Shown here piece by piece: positions 1-7,308 of a stretch of 64,000 nt of DNA. The position numbers and the translations under genes were made by a program. The DNA is taken from contig NZ_CVQP01000007.1 of NCBI RefSeq assembly GCF_001040705.1, positions 27,815 to 91,814 on the forward strand, written 5' to 3'. This DNA comes from Rhodococcus sp. RD6.2. GTDB taxonomy: Bacteria > Actinomycetota > Actinomycetes > Mycobacteriales > Mycobacteriaceae. Positions within the stretch are counted from its first letter, which is position 1. Each line of letters begins with the position of its first letter. Under the pieces are notes generated by a model. It made no database searches. It was not told the origin of the DNA and was given only the letters and a program-made list of their open reading frames with translations.

Positions 1-1
1 C

Positions 2-379
2 TGCCTCGAGCCCGGCGAAGAAGTGGCTCTCGACAACCGCGTGTACCGGCAGGTCAAGTCCGGTGCTGTTCAGTTCACCGCGGAGGGAACGACCGGTACG
101 CCACCGTCCGGATCGATGGAATATGCGGACTATGCGACCGCCGACAGAAGCGGTCGGCTCGCGTTCGAGCGGTGGTCGAAGACCGCGTCATGGGAGGTGT
201 CGACCGTACGCGCCGTCACTCGCAGTGAGCTTGCGGTCGTCCACGCGGGTTGCCACGGGCACTCAGCTCGAGACGCGCAACCCGGCCGCCGAGCACGGCC
301 GGGCAACCGACACGACGGTCGTCAGAGCGGAGAGCACCAGGTGATTCGGCAGGCTTCGACGCGGCCGACCGATCCCTGA
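2..379 (+). CDS. C-terminal part of a DUF4178-type protein, cut by the window edge
   Basis: The reading frame is open from the first bases and lacks its start. Residues around LDNRVYRQVKSGAVQFTAEG, then TTGTPPSG, MEYADY, LAFERW and SWEVST, follow the pattern I know from the C-terminal part of DUF4178-domain proteins, whose function is uncharacterised. After the WEVST and SELAVV elements the family normally ends. Here the frame runs on for about 45 Arg/Gly-rich residues to a stop at 379, so the natural 3' end may be lost and the tail may be read-through of degraded DNA. The family assignment is from memory of the pattern. Catalytic residues are not known for this family. Confidence 0.55.
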   Translation, partial: CLEPGEEVALDNRVYRQVKSGAVQFTAEGTTGTPPSGSMEYADYATADRSGRLAFERWSKTASWEVSTVRAVTRSELAVVHAGCHGHSARDAQPGRRARPGNRHDGRQSGEHQVIRQASTRPTDP

Positions 380-410
380 TGAAGGTATACGCGCGGTGAC
401 GGTGGCGAGG

Positions 411-512
411 CGCCAATGAAAGAGCATGTTGGGCTGCAAGCAGATTGGATAGTCCACCCGTCGTTAGTCGCGCTTGAGATCGGCGCCAGATCACATCAAT
501 CTGGATGAGTTC
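411..512 (+). repeat. Dispersed repeat, copy A
   Basis: Divergent copy of the window's dispersed repeat (other copies at 2461, 17588, 18566, 22494, 24663 and 25557). It has the GGGCTGCAAGCAGATTGGAT core and ends with the hairpin CCAGAT-N7-ATCTGG (489-507) followed by GATGAGTTCC. The purine-rich head seen in other copies is missing. It faces copy B at 2461-2510, which is inverted, so the pair brackets the ECF41 operon. The rest of 380-777 holds no gene I can support; the open frames there are Arg-rich or shadows. Confidence 0.75.
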
Positions 513-777
513 CAGCTCAGTTCCCGTGTCGATGCGTTGTGGGGACGTTGAAGTTTGCGGCGTCGCCGGGACATCGCCTCCTCGGTCGACTGTTCTCCGC
601 GGCGGGGTGCCGTCGCGGCCGGCGCTTCTTGTGACGACCCCGGCAGGTGGAGTGCGTCGCGTCGAGGTCGATGCCGCCGCGATCGTATCCATCGAGTTCG
701 AGGAATCATCGCTGTATGTCGTTGTGGAACAAGAACCTTGGGCACGCGTGCCGGTTCCGAACTTCAGCCGAGGTGCG

Positions 778-1653
778 CTACCGTGCCAGCTCCGCCTCCT
801 CGTCGAGCCGGCTGAGCTTGTACGGGTTCGCGATCGAGAAGATGCGGGTGATCCGTCCGTCCTCGATCTCGAAGCTGATCGCGCCGGCGAGCGCGCCGTC
901 GATCTCGCCCCGGATCGCCGGATGGCCATTCACCCACGTGGGCCGCGCCTGGAACGGCAGGCCGAGCTTCGCGAGGCCACCGAGCAGGTAGCGGCTGATC
1001 TTGTCGGCGCCCACGATCGGGTGGCGAGCCGCGCCGCGCACGAAGCCGCCGCCGTCGGCGACCGACACCACATCGGGTGCGAGCACATCCATCAGGCCCT
1101 GCAGGTCGCCCGAGTTCACCGCAGCGACGAAACGGGCGATGACCGCCTCCTGTTCGGCTCGATCGGCCGTCACCCGCGGTCGCCGCGCGGCGACGTGTTC
1201 CTGTGCGCGGTGGGTGATCTGGCGAACGGCGGCCGTGGTCTTGCCGACCGCGGCGGCGATTTCGTCGTAGGGCACGTCGAACACCTCGCGCAGAACGAAC
1301 ACTGCGCGTTCGGTCGGCCCGAGTGTCTCGAGCACGGTGAGCATCGCGATCGACACATTCTCGGCGAGTTCGATGTCGTCTGCGACATCCGGGCTCGTGA
1401 GCAGTGGCTCGGGCAGCCACTGCCCGACGTACGACTCGCGTCGACGCGACATCGTGCGCAGTTGGTTCAGTGCCTGGCGGGTGACGACCCGCACGAGGTA
1501 GGCGCGTTCGTCGCGTATACCTGCGTGGTCGACGGCATTCCACCGTAACCATGACTCCTGCAGCACGTCCTCCGCGTCGGCCGCGGATCCGAGCAGTTCG
1601 TAGGCGACGGTGAAGAGCAGGGGGCGGTGGGTGACGAACGCGTCGTCGGTCAT
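778..1653 (-). CDS. ECF41-type RNA polymerase sigma factor with SnoaL-like C-terminal extension
   Basis: This 291-residue protein has sigma-70 region 2 (about residues 8-75) and region 4 (about 100-155), then a roughly 130-residue SnoaL-like domain. Two hallmarks of the ECF41 group are in the extension: DGGG at 200-203 and NPYKL at 276-280 (the family form is NPDKL). In ECF41 proteins the extension acts in place of a separate anti-sigma factor and binds core polymerase. The start is the ATG at 1653, which overlaps the stop of the upstream partner gene as ATGA, implying translational coupling. The partner gene and the promoter at 2368-2394 both fit the ECF41 assignment. It is a paralogue type of mycobacterial SigJ. 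The signal sensed is not visible. Confidence 0.93.
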   Translation of the reverse strand: MTDDAFVTHRPLLFTVAYELLGSAADAEDVLQESWLRWNAVDHAGIRDERAYLVRVVTRQALNQLRTMSRRRESYVGQWLPEPLLTSPDVADDIELAENVSIAMLTVLETLGPTERAVFVLREVFDVPYDEIAAAVGKTTAAVRQITHRAQEHVAARRPRVTADRAEQEAVIARFVAAVNSGDLQGLMDVLAPDVVSVADGGGFVRGAARHPIVGADKISRYLLGGLAKLGLPFQARPTWVNGHPAIRGEIDGALAGAISFEIEDGRITRIFSIANPYKLSRLDEEAELAR

Positions 1654-2303
1654 GACGTCGAGCCTACGGCCTTGAACGTGGTATCCGGCGGCTGCGGCCC
1701 GGGGGCAGATGTCGACGCAGGCCCGGCCGCGGTCGCCCGAGTCTCCAGAGGCGGGAGCTGACACGTGTCGGCGTAGCCTTCCGAGTGGATGCCGAGGGCG
1801 ACGTTCATGCGTGAACTCATGTTCATGAAGGCGACTTTGGCGGTGAGCTCGATCAGCGCGGCGGGGCCGAGTTCGGTGAGGAGTGCGGCCGACAACTCGT
1901 CGGTGACGGCGGGCGGTGTCTGGCTCATCGCCTCGGCGTATTCCATGACATGTCGTTCGACCGGCGTGAACACCGACGCTTCGCGCCAGTTCGGCACCTG
2001 CCTGGCTTTCGCCTCGTCGAGCCCGTCGTTGTGAGCTTTGTAGTAGTTGAAGTCGAGGCACCAGCTGCAGCCGATGTAGGCGGCCGTCGACATCACGGCA
2101 TAGCTTGCGAGATTGCGGTCGAGCTGGTCCAGCGCCTCGATCTTGCGGCCGATGCCCATAGACGCTCGCATGAGCGCCGGATGGTGGGCGAGCACGCCCA
2201 ACGAGTCCGGGACCTGGCCAAGCATCCGTCGGGATGCGATCTTCACGATCGTGCCGAAGAGGCCGGTGAGCTCGGTCGGCGGGATGCGGGTTGGTGTGGT
2301 CAT
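1650..2303 (-). CDS. Carboxymuconolactone-decarboxylase-like (AhpD fold) partner of ECF41
   Basis: A 217-residue protein with the AhpD/CMD fold pattern and a CxxC pair (C79, C82, in YIGCSWCLDF) followed by a conserved His (H91), as in peroxidase-linked members. ECF41 sigma factors are characteristically encoded next to a carboxymuconolactone decarboxylase, oxidoreductase or epimerase (the COE partner), and this is such a pair. The start at 2303 is preceded by GGAGGACACG. Its stop overlaps the sigma-factor start. The last 30 or so residues are Pro/Ala/Thr-rich and look like a degenerate extension. The in vivo substrate is unknown; a thiol-based redox role is inferred from CxxC. Confidence 0.88.
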   Translation of the reverse strand: MTTPTRIPPTELTGLFGTIVKIASRRMLGQVPDSLGVLAHHPALMRASMGIGRKIEALDQLDRNLASYAVMSTAAYIGCSWCLDFNYYKAHNDGLDEAKARQVPNWREASVFTPVERHVMEYAEAMSQTPPAVTDELSAALLTELGPAALIELTAKVAFMNMSSRMNVALGIHSEGYADTCQLPPLETRATAAGPASTSAPGPQPPDTTFKAVGSTS

Positions 2304-2367
2304 CGTGTCCTCCGGGAGATCGTCGACGGCCGGGGTTCTGTTTTCCCGGGTTGTCCGTCGGCATGAA

Positions 2368-2394
2368 GACACCGATCGACGCGTGGTTGTGACA
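2368..2394 (-). promoter_or_regulatory. ECF41-dependent promoter
   Basis: Reading the minus strand, TGTCACA (2394-2388) is followed after 16 bases by TGTC (2371-2368). Published ECF41 target promoters have TGTCACA, a 16-base spacer and CGTC, so this differs at one base. It lies about 65 bases upstream of the partner-gene start at 2303, which fits autoregulation of the operon by its own sigma factor. Confidence 0.8.
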
Positions 2395-2460
2395 TCCTCC
2401 TCGAGAACGCCCCGACAGAAATCGACCATGGATTGATCGTGGTTGGCCGACACTGCTCGA

Positions 2461-2510
2461 CCTAAGTGTGATCACCAACTGTTCAACCTATCCAATCCGC
2501 GTGCAGCCCA
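2461..2510 (-). repeat. Dispersed repeat, copy B (inverted)
   Basis: Minus-strand copy of the dispersed repeat. It has GGGCTGCACGCGGATTGGAT, then AGGTTGAACAGTTGGTGATC and ACACTTAGG, the same order as copies E and G. The head and the terminal hairpin are not recognisable. It lies just upstream of the ECF41 promoter and is inverted relative to copy A. Confidence 0.75.
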
Positions 2511-2560
2511 GACCGAACCGCCGGAGGTACAGCGGAGGTACGGGTAACCCCGGAAAACCG

Positions 2561-2597
2561 AAAGCCCCGACCAGAAAACGATCTGGTCGGGGCTTTT
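2561..2597 (-). terminator. Hairpin terminator, probably bidirectional
   Basis: AAAGCCCCGACCAGA and TCTGGTCGGGGCTTT form a perfect 15-bp stem around a 7-base loop, with a short T run on the plus side. It lies 41 bases past the stop of the minus-strand gene ending at 2639. Confidence 0.85.
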
Positions 2598-2638
2598 GCT
2601 TGACTTGAGGCCTCTTGTTGATGGCCTCAGGTTCGGGA

Positions 2639-3595
2639 TCAGTTCATGGTGCCCTGCATGGGGATGTAGATTTCGGCGGCTTCTACGAAGGCTGAGCCGG
2701 TGAGTTCGGCTAGGGCTAGTGATTCGTCTAGTTTGCGGAGGGCATTCTGGACGTAGGGGCGGTCGTCCCATTGGTCACCGATCGCGGTGAGGGGGGCGGT
2801 GTTGCGGGTAAGCCAGTCTCGGAAGGGGCGGATGTCCGAGGGGGACGCGTAGCCGCCGATGGCGTAGTTTTCGGGGATGGTCCAGTTCGAATCCCATTCC
2901 AGGGAAGGGAATTCGTCGGGGAGCACGCCGAGTAGCGGGGTGTTGTGGTCGGTCGGGGCGTAGCAGTCGGTGGAGGCGTTTTCGGCTAGTTCGGTGGGCC
3001 ACACGCGGCCGCGCTCGATCCAGCCGGGGAGAAGGGCTGCGAGGAATTCGACCAGGACGAACTGGGCATTTCCAGCGAGGGCGCTCGCGGCTTCGATCTC
3101 GTCGCCGTCGCCGTTGCGGATGGTGTCGCGGCCCGCACGCACGGCCGCGGCGGCTTCACGGAGCAGGTCGAGCTTCCAGCGGAAGCCGATCGCGAGACGT
3201 TCGTCGGCGGGGAGGTTTCCGCTCACCTTGGGTTCGACGTGTGCGAGCAAGGCGGGGTCTAGTAGGGTGATCTGGCTGCGGGCCAAGTCATCTACCTGGT
3301 CGACGGTCGCATTGCAGTACCGCACAACGGCTTCCGCGACGTCCTCCGAACGCTCGGCAGTCACGAAGAACGGCCGCCCCCATACGTGCAGGCTGGTATC
3401 GAACGCACCACCGGGGTTCGCCTGCATCACCCCGAGTCCCCACGCGTTAGCCCGGAACCGCACCTTAGCCTGTCGTACCGCGTCGGCAATCAGATCATCC
3501 AGATCGTCGTCATTCCCGCGCCCCGCCAGGAACGGCGTGACCCGCTCCTGCACCAACCGCATATCGACCGGATGAAAACTGATGTCGTAACCCAT
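2639..3595 (-). CDS. Uncharacterised cytoplasmic protein, 318 aa
   Basis: I do not recognise the family. The protein starts MGYDISFHPVDMRLV and has no signal peptide or membrane segment. It is acidic with many Trp/Asp/Glu, and has a Trp/Asp-rich stretch (EWDSNWTIPENYAIGGYA) about residues 240-260 and a final IPMQGTMN. The start at 3595 is chosen because GGGGGG lies about 8 bases upstream; the frame stays open to 3715 but the extra residues look like noncoding. It is a single transcription unit closed by the terminator at 2561. Related short proteins occur singly in actinobacteria, to my recollection, without assigned function. Codon use is like the intact genes, so it is probably expressed. 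Confidence 0.75.
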   Translation of the reverse strand: MGYDISFHPVDMRLVQERVTPFLAGRGNDDDLDDLIADAVRQAKVRFRANAWGLGVMQANPGGAFDTSLHVWGRPFFVTAERSEDVAEAVVRYCNATVDQVDDLARSQITLLDPALLAHVEPKVSGNLPADERLAIGFRWKLDLLREAAAAVRAGRDTIRNGDGDEIEAASALAGNAQFVLVEFLAALLPGWIERGRVWPTELAENASTDCYAPTDHNTPLLGVLPDEFPSLEWDSNWTIPENYAIGGYASPSDIRPFRDWLTRNTAPLTAIGDQWDDRPYVQNALRKLDESLALAELTGSAFVEAAEIYIPMQGTMN

Positions 3596-3675
3596 ATTCG
3601 GCCCCCCACTTGTCTCGGATCTTCCGCCGCCACAGTAACTACCGCCGCCGACACATACCCCCGCACCTCCGATGA

Positions 3676-4223
3676 TCATGAAATACACAGGGGCCTTCTC
3701 GACCTTTGCCTGCACGGTTTCATGATCGTCGAGCTCGCTGGCGAGGGTCGGGCTGAGCGGGCCCCGGTGTCGATGCGGATGCCCTTCGCGCTGGCCCAGG
3801 TCAGTCCGCCCCGTATCGCGATCGCCGGCACCCCGTCGAGCATCAGCTCCACCACCCGGCTCAGCGCGGCGTGGTCGAACTCGGGCCCGGCCCGCCGAGG
3901 ACCACCACCTCCGGGCTGTCGGTGTCGAACTCGATGCCGGTCATGTCCCCGGCGATGTCGCCGTGGTTGATCAGCAGGCAGCGCTGCCCCGGATGGACCT
4001 CGCGGAGGTACTCGGCGTTGAGCGCGGCGGCCGTGACGATCTCCTCGGCATCCACCGCCATGCCGCAGTCGCGCAGGGCCGCTGGAGGTGGTGTTGGTGA
4101 GGAAGGCGCGTGCGAGCCCGCGGTCGCGGACGGCGTCGAGGGCCGCGGCGGCCCCGCGAGGGGTTGCCACGAGGCGACCAGCACCCCGTCGATGTCGAAC
4201 AGCACGCCCTCGACCGGAGTCAC
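3676..4223 (-). pseudogene. Broken HAD-superfamily (IIA, NagD-like) phosphatase
   Basis: Pieces of one HAD hydrolase lie in two minus-strand frames. Frame one starts at 4223 with VEGVLFDIDGVLVASWQPL (motif I, DIDGV). The next piece shifts frame: AAALDAVRDRGLARAFLTNT (motif II, TNT). It then returns with ALRDCGMAVDAEEIVTAAAL and GIEFDTDSPEVVVLGGPGP, and shifts again to EFDHAALSRVVELMLDGVPA and GIRIDTGA. At least three frameshifts are needed, and the C-terminal region with the last catalytic Asp is missing or unrecognisable before 3676. Members of the family normally have about 260 residues. The gene is therefore decayed, unless the sequence has several local errors. Confidence 0.85.
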
Positions 4224-4464
4224 TGCTCACGCCCCCGGCTTCTCCGCGATAGGTGAACACCCCCGGCCATCTCCCGCCGGCCACGACATCTCTCTCTTCT
4301 CTCTTCTCTCGACTGACTCTCTTCCTCAATCAATCAATCTCGCTGTCTCGCCACACGGACCCCCGTCCTCCCTACTCCTGGTCCAACTCGATCTCGGTGC
4401 CGATGGCTACCTGCTGGGTTTCGTTCCCACAGACTCGGCCAAGGACATCAGCAAAGCCGGATCA

Positions 4465-4728
4465 TTAACTGTCGTTCGCCGAGGCTGGCATCGGGGTAAT
4501 GTCGGTCACCCAGTTCGGTTGCCGTGTCGGGATTGGCACACCGGTGATGGAGTCAATTCGGTGCGCCAACGCTCGCAGTGCGATGCGCGCGGTAGCGGGG
4601 TCGGTGACACTCGGGGCGGAGATCGCCTGCATCGCTGTCGCTGTGGCGCGAAGTTCCGGCTGATCGACGGCCACGGAGACAGGCTGTTCTCGGCCCGCGC
4701 TCAATGCTCGGATGCTATCGGTTCTCAA
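4465..4728 (-). CDS. Possible remnant ORF, 87 aa, unassigned
   Basis: A minus-strand frame with a protein-like middle (PELRATATAMQAISAPSV, then TARIALRALAHRIDSITGVP) and no recognised domain. No good ribosome-binding site is visible. It may be the end of a decayed gene. In the flanking 4224-4464 there is a partial repeat head on the minus strand (GGTGTTCACCTATC at about 4248-4261, with GAGAGAAGAGAGA at about 4290-4310) and otherwise nothing supportable. Confidence 0.2.
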   Translation of the reverse strand: MRTDSIRALSAGREQPVSVAVDQPELRATATAMQAISAPSVTDPATARIALRALAHRIDSITGVPIPTRQPNWVTDITPMPASANDS

Positions 4729-4801
4729 TGATGACGAGTTTCATCGGATGCACGAACTCGTCACTACACTCGGACCCCGACATGGAGCGAGAGGAAGTGA
4801 C

Positions 4802-5401
4802 ATGGCCGCATCGCCGCCGATCCAGCAGGTTAATCTCTACCTCCCGCCTTACATTCAGGCGGGCATCGCCGCGGGGCTGATGAAGCAGACGGGCGGGACT
4901 GTTCGCAACCTACAGGGGCAGATCGTCAAGCTCCTCGAGGAGGCTTCACTCGCAGAGAAGGCCCCTGCGAACGCGCAACGTGCCGCAGCGGCGATCCTGA
5001 GGGACAAGCGTGTCGTCACCGTCCTCGTGGTGACGACGACCATCGTAGGCGGCGCGACGGTCCTCGCTGTCCGGGATCGGCGTCAGGCCAAGAGATGCGT
5101 GGCCGAGCTCAACGCCTCACTGATCGCCTACCTTGAGGCGGCGCGTGATGCTCGGCTGGACGAGGTCACCATCGGCCGCCTGCTCGCTGACCTTGACGCC
5201 GCAGAGGCCCACTCGAAGCACGGGAACGTTGCAGTCGCTGCCACGTTGGTCGAACTGGTGATGGAGTACACGAGCAAGCTCGCTGAGGCCAACTCAGTCG
5301 AGTTGGAGGACCTCGACACGCCCTCAGCTGGAGAGGCCACAGTGGTGGACTTCCGCCGCCACCTCGAAGCCCAGCGCAGGATCTTCCGCCGCGCCGCCTA
5401 A
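4802..5401 (+). CDS. Uncharacterised protein with one membrane segment, 199 aa
   Basis: The protein begins MAASPPIQQVNLYLPPYIQA, followed by an Ala-rich helical region. A hydrophobic segment, VVTVLVVTTTIVGGATVLAV, lies at about residues 75-95, followed by basic residues (RDRRQAKR). The C-terminal 100 residues are helical and charged (LDEVTIGRLLADLDAAEAHS). This suggests a single-pass membrane protein with a cytoplasmic helical domain. The ATG at 4802 is preferred over the upstream in-frame start at 4712 because GAGAGGAAG lies just before it and the extra residues do not look protein-like. I do not recognise the family. It stands alone between decayed stretches. Confidence 0.6.
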   Translation: MAASPPIQQVNLYLPPYIQAGIAAGLMKQTGGTVRNLQGQIVKLLEEASLAEKAPANAQRAAAAILRDKRVVTVLVVTTTIVGGATVLAVRDRRQAKRCVAELNASLIAYLEAARDARLDEVTIGRLLADLDAAEAHSKHGNVAVAATLVELVMEYTSKLAEANSVELEDLDTPSAGEATVVDFRRHLEAQRRIFRRAA

Positions 5402-5698
5402 TACTCGACGGCCGACCAGGCCTGGTCCGCCACGGGCGAGAAGACCGGATGCCAGAATCCGATTCCGCGACGAGACTCGCCCGCCTCCGATCGCTCAGCT
5501 CCAGAAGTTGCGACCGACCGCAGCAGGGTTCCAACGGCCGCGCTGTCCGCAGCCGTTCAAGGGCACCTGTTTTCGCTCAGCCAGATGCTCTCCGGCTCAG
5601 CGAAACGCGGCGGTGCCGTCGACCACAGCCCCCGACCGGGCCGAGCACGAGCGCAGACTGCCGCGCTTCCACACCGGGACGAGCGCGACCTCCGCTAC

Positions 5699-5830
5699 GT
5701 GCTCATGACCCTCGCCGCGCTCAATGGCCACTCGGAACTCTCGGCAGTGATCGACGACCTCGACGACGAAGAGACATGCCCGCGCTACGCGGCACATCTC
5801 TGGGGAGCGAGCGGGGACGCCGACAGCTGA
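5699..5830 (+). pseudogene. Fragment of an unassigned gene
   Basis: In one frame LMTLAALNGHSELSAVIDDL, then DDEETCPRYAAHLWGASGD, reads like the end of a real protein, but the sequence before it does not. I treat it as a C-terminal fragment. The remainder of 5402-6249 holds no gene I can support. It includes a purine-rich stretch (5920-6005) and short GGATGGAAT tandem units at 6062-6081. Confidence 0.25.
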
Positions 5831-6249
5831 TTCGTCCGCGTAGGCCGCACTCGTGTTCGTCATGCGAGCCGCCGATGGCAGCGTCACGTTGCGCGGTGAG
5901 CTCGGGCCTATCCAAGCGTACTAGAGAGACGAGAGAGAAAAGCGAGCCGGCCGAGCGATGGTGGCCATGGAGACCGGTAGAGACGGACAGAGAGACGCGC
6001 CACGCCCATGAGCGTCTGACTAACTGAATAAATGTAGAGAGCGCGCGTCAGGCGGCGAGGCTGGATGGAATGGATGGAATGGCACGCACGCCCTGGTGTT
6101 CATCAGATGCCGATTCCGTGAGGGCAAACCTGCGAGCATGCACGCCAAATTTCCCGGCCGTCCGAACAGAGGGACCGTTCTCATCGACACCCAACTGCCT
6201 TGTTGAGTGCAGGTTTGCGCTACACCGCAGCGGGCCCGGAGAATGGCGG

Positions 6250-7146
6250 CTAAGGGATCGGCTGGGGAGCGTGATCGGTTACGTGTTGGACCACGTCGGC
6301 ATAGCTTCGAAAAAGGCGTGGACGAGCCGGAGCCGGATTGAGGTTTAGGAGGACGGACCAGCACTCGGCCGTCAGGTTGCGGGCGCGGGTTCCCGGCCAT
6401 GGGTGTGGAAGCAACTCTCGCGGGAGAAGTGGGTCTGGGTTCATCGCGCGAGTGAATTCAGATGCCAGCTCTATTGCGATGGTGAGGGTATCTGTCTCAG
6501 TCAATCCTATGGTGTCTCGAAGACGCAGAAGACGTTGTTGCGCAACATTGATGAGCTTCGCATGTCCATCGGCGATGTTGTCGAGCGGCCAAAGCCGTGC
6601 CGCGATCGTACGGGGATCTTTTGTTCCACCAACTGTGAGATCTGAGGTGGTGCATGAGGTCACATGGTCGGTGACCTCCAGTTTGGACGCAAGAGCTTGG
6701 ATGTGTGATCCCCAAGGATTCGGTGAAATATAAAGGCCGCCTTGAATTGACGCACCACCGAGGTGCACGATCCCGTCTCGCATGGCGTCTCGGGCTTGCC
6801 TGGCCGTCTCGGGAATCGCGAAGGCGACGAGGTGCCAGTTCCCGTCCCAGGGTGCTTCGCCGCGGTCTTGCGCGAACATGTATCGCACGAACTCAACATT
6901 GGGCTCGATCGAGCTTTCGGCCCCCTCTGAAGCGCGCAGAACGGCCCGGCGGCCCCGTCCTTCTTGGGTGAACTGACCGTCCGTAACAAGCCGACGAATG
7001 CACAGCCGCACCTGCTGGTCCGTCATTCCCAGCGCATTCGCCACCGAATAGAGCTCGTTCGCGTGAAGCGTGGCATCTTCGCGAACCATGCTCTCCACGA
7101 GGACACGCGTCGGCACCTCGACGTTGTAGTCGTCGCTTTTACTCAT
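6250..7146 (-). CDS. PaaX-family transcriptional regulator
   Basis: A 298-residue protein with an N-terminal winged-helix region (ANALGMTDQQVRLCIRRLV, residues about 36-55, then TDGQFTQEGRGRRAVL) and the PaaX central pattern WDGNWHLVAFAIPE about residues 98-112, followed by RDGIVHLGGASIQGGLYISP. PaaX proteins repress catabolic operons and respond to CoA thioesters; no effector can be deduced here. The ATG at 7146 is preceded by AGGAGTGACAAA. It follows the EthA-like monooxygenase on the same strand with a 162-base gap containing a palindrome at 7188-7197. Control of that monooxygenase or of itself is inferred. The length matches PaaX proteins (about 300 residues). Confidence 0.88.
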   Translation of the reverse strand: MSKSDDYNVEVPTRVLVESMVREDATLHANELYSVANALGMTDQQVRLCIRRLVTDGQFTQEGRGRRAVLRASEGAESSIEPNVEFVRYMFAQDRGEAPWDGNWHLVAFAIPETARQARDAMRDGIVHLGGASIQGGLYISPNPWGSHIQALASKLEVTDHVTSCTTSDLTVGGTKDPRTIAARLWPLDNIADGHAKLINVAQQRLLRLRDTIGLTETDTLTIAIELASEFTRAMNPDPLLPRELLPHPWPGTRARNLTAECWSVLLNLNPAPARPRLFRSYADVVQHVTDHAPQPIP

Positions 7147-7187
7147 TTTGTCACTCCTGTGGCTGCAGCTGGAACGCTCAACAATAG

Positions 7188-7197
7188 TACGATCGTA
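7188..7197. promoter_or_regulatory. Palindrome TACGATCGTA upstream of the PaaX-like gene
   Basis: A perfect 10-bp palindrome 42 bases upstream of the regulator start, in the position of a promoter or operator. Related CTATCGTATCG and CGATCGCATAG half-sites occur upstream of the BVMO gene (about 11,130-11,172), suggesting a shared regulator. This is inference from sequence only. Confidence 0.4.
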
Positions 7198-7308
7198 TTT
7201 GAAGTGACAGTTCTGGCGCTTTTGCAGGGTTGCGACGAAGCCGCCAGCGCGTCGTCAGCATGGTACGCGCACGGCCAGGCATCGAGGGCCCGAGACTTGT
7301 ACGGCCGC

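Noticed and set aside
505-1548. Long plus-strand open frame over the ECF41 gene
   Set aside because: It overlaps the sigma factor antisense and has the composition of a GC-rich shadow; only its first 90 residues look mildly protein-like and no family or start signal supports it.
4241-4330. Purine/pyrimidine-rich tract considered as a CRISPR or microsatellite
   Set aside because: No regular spacer structure; it is a short low-complexity stretch beside a partial repeat head.
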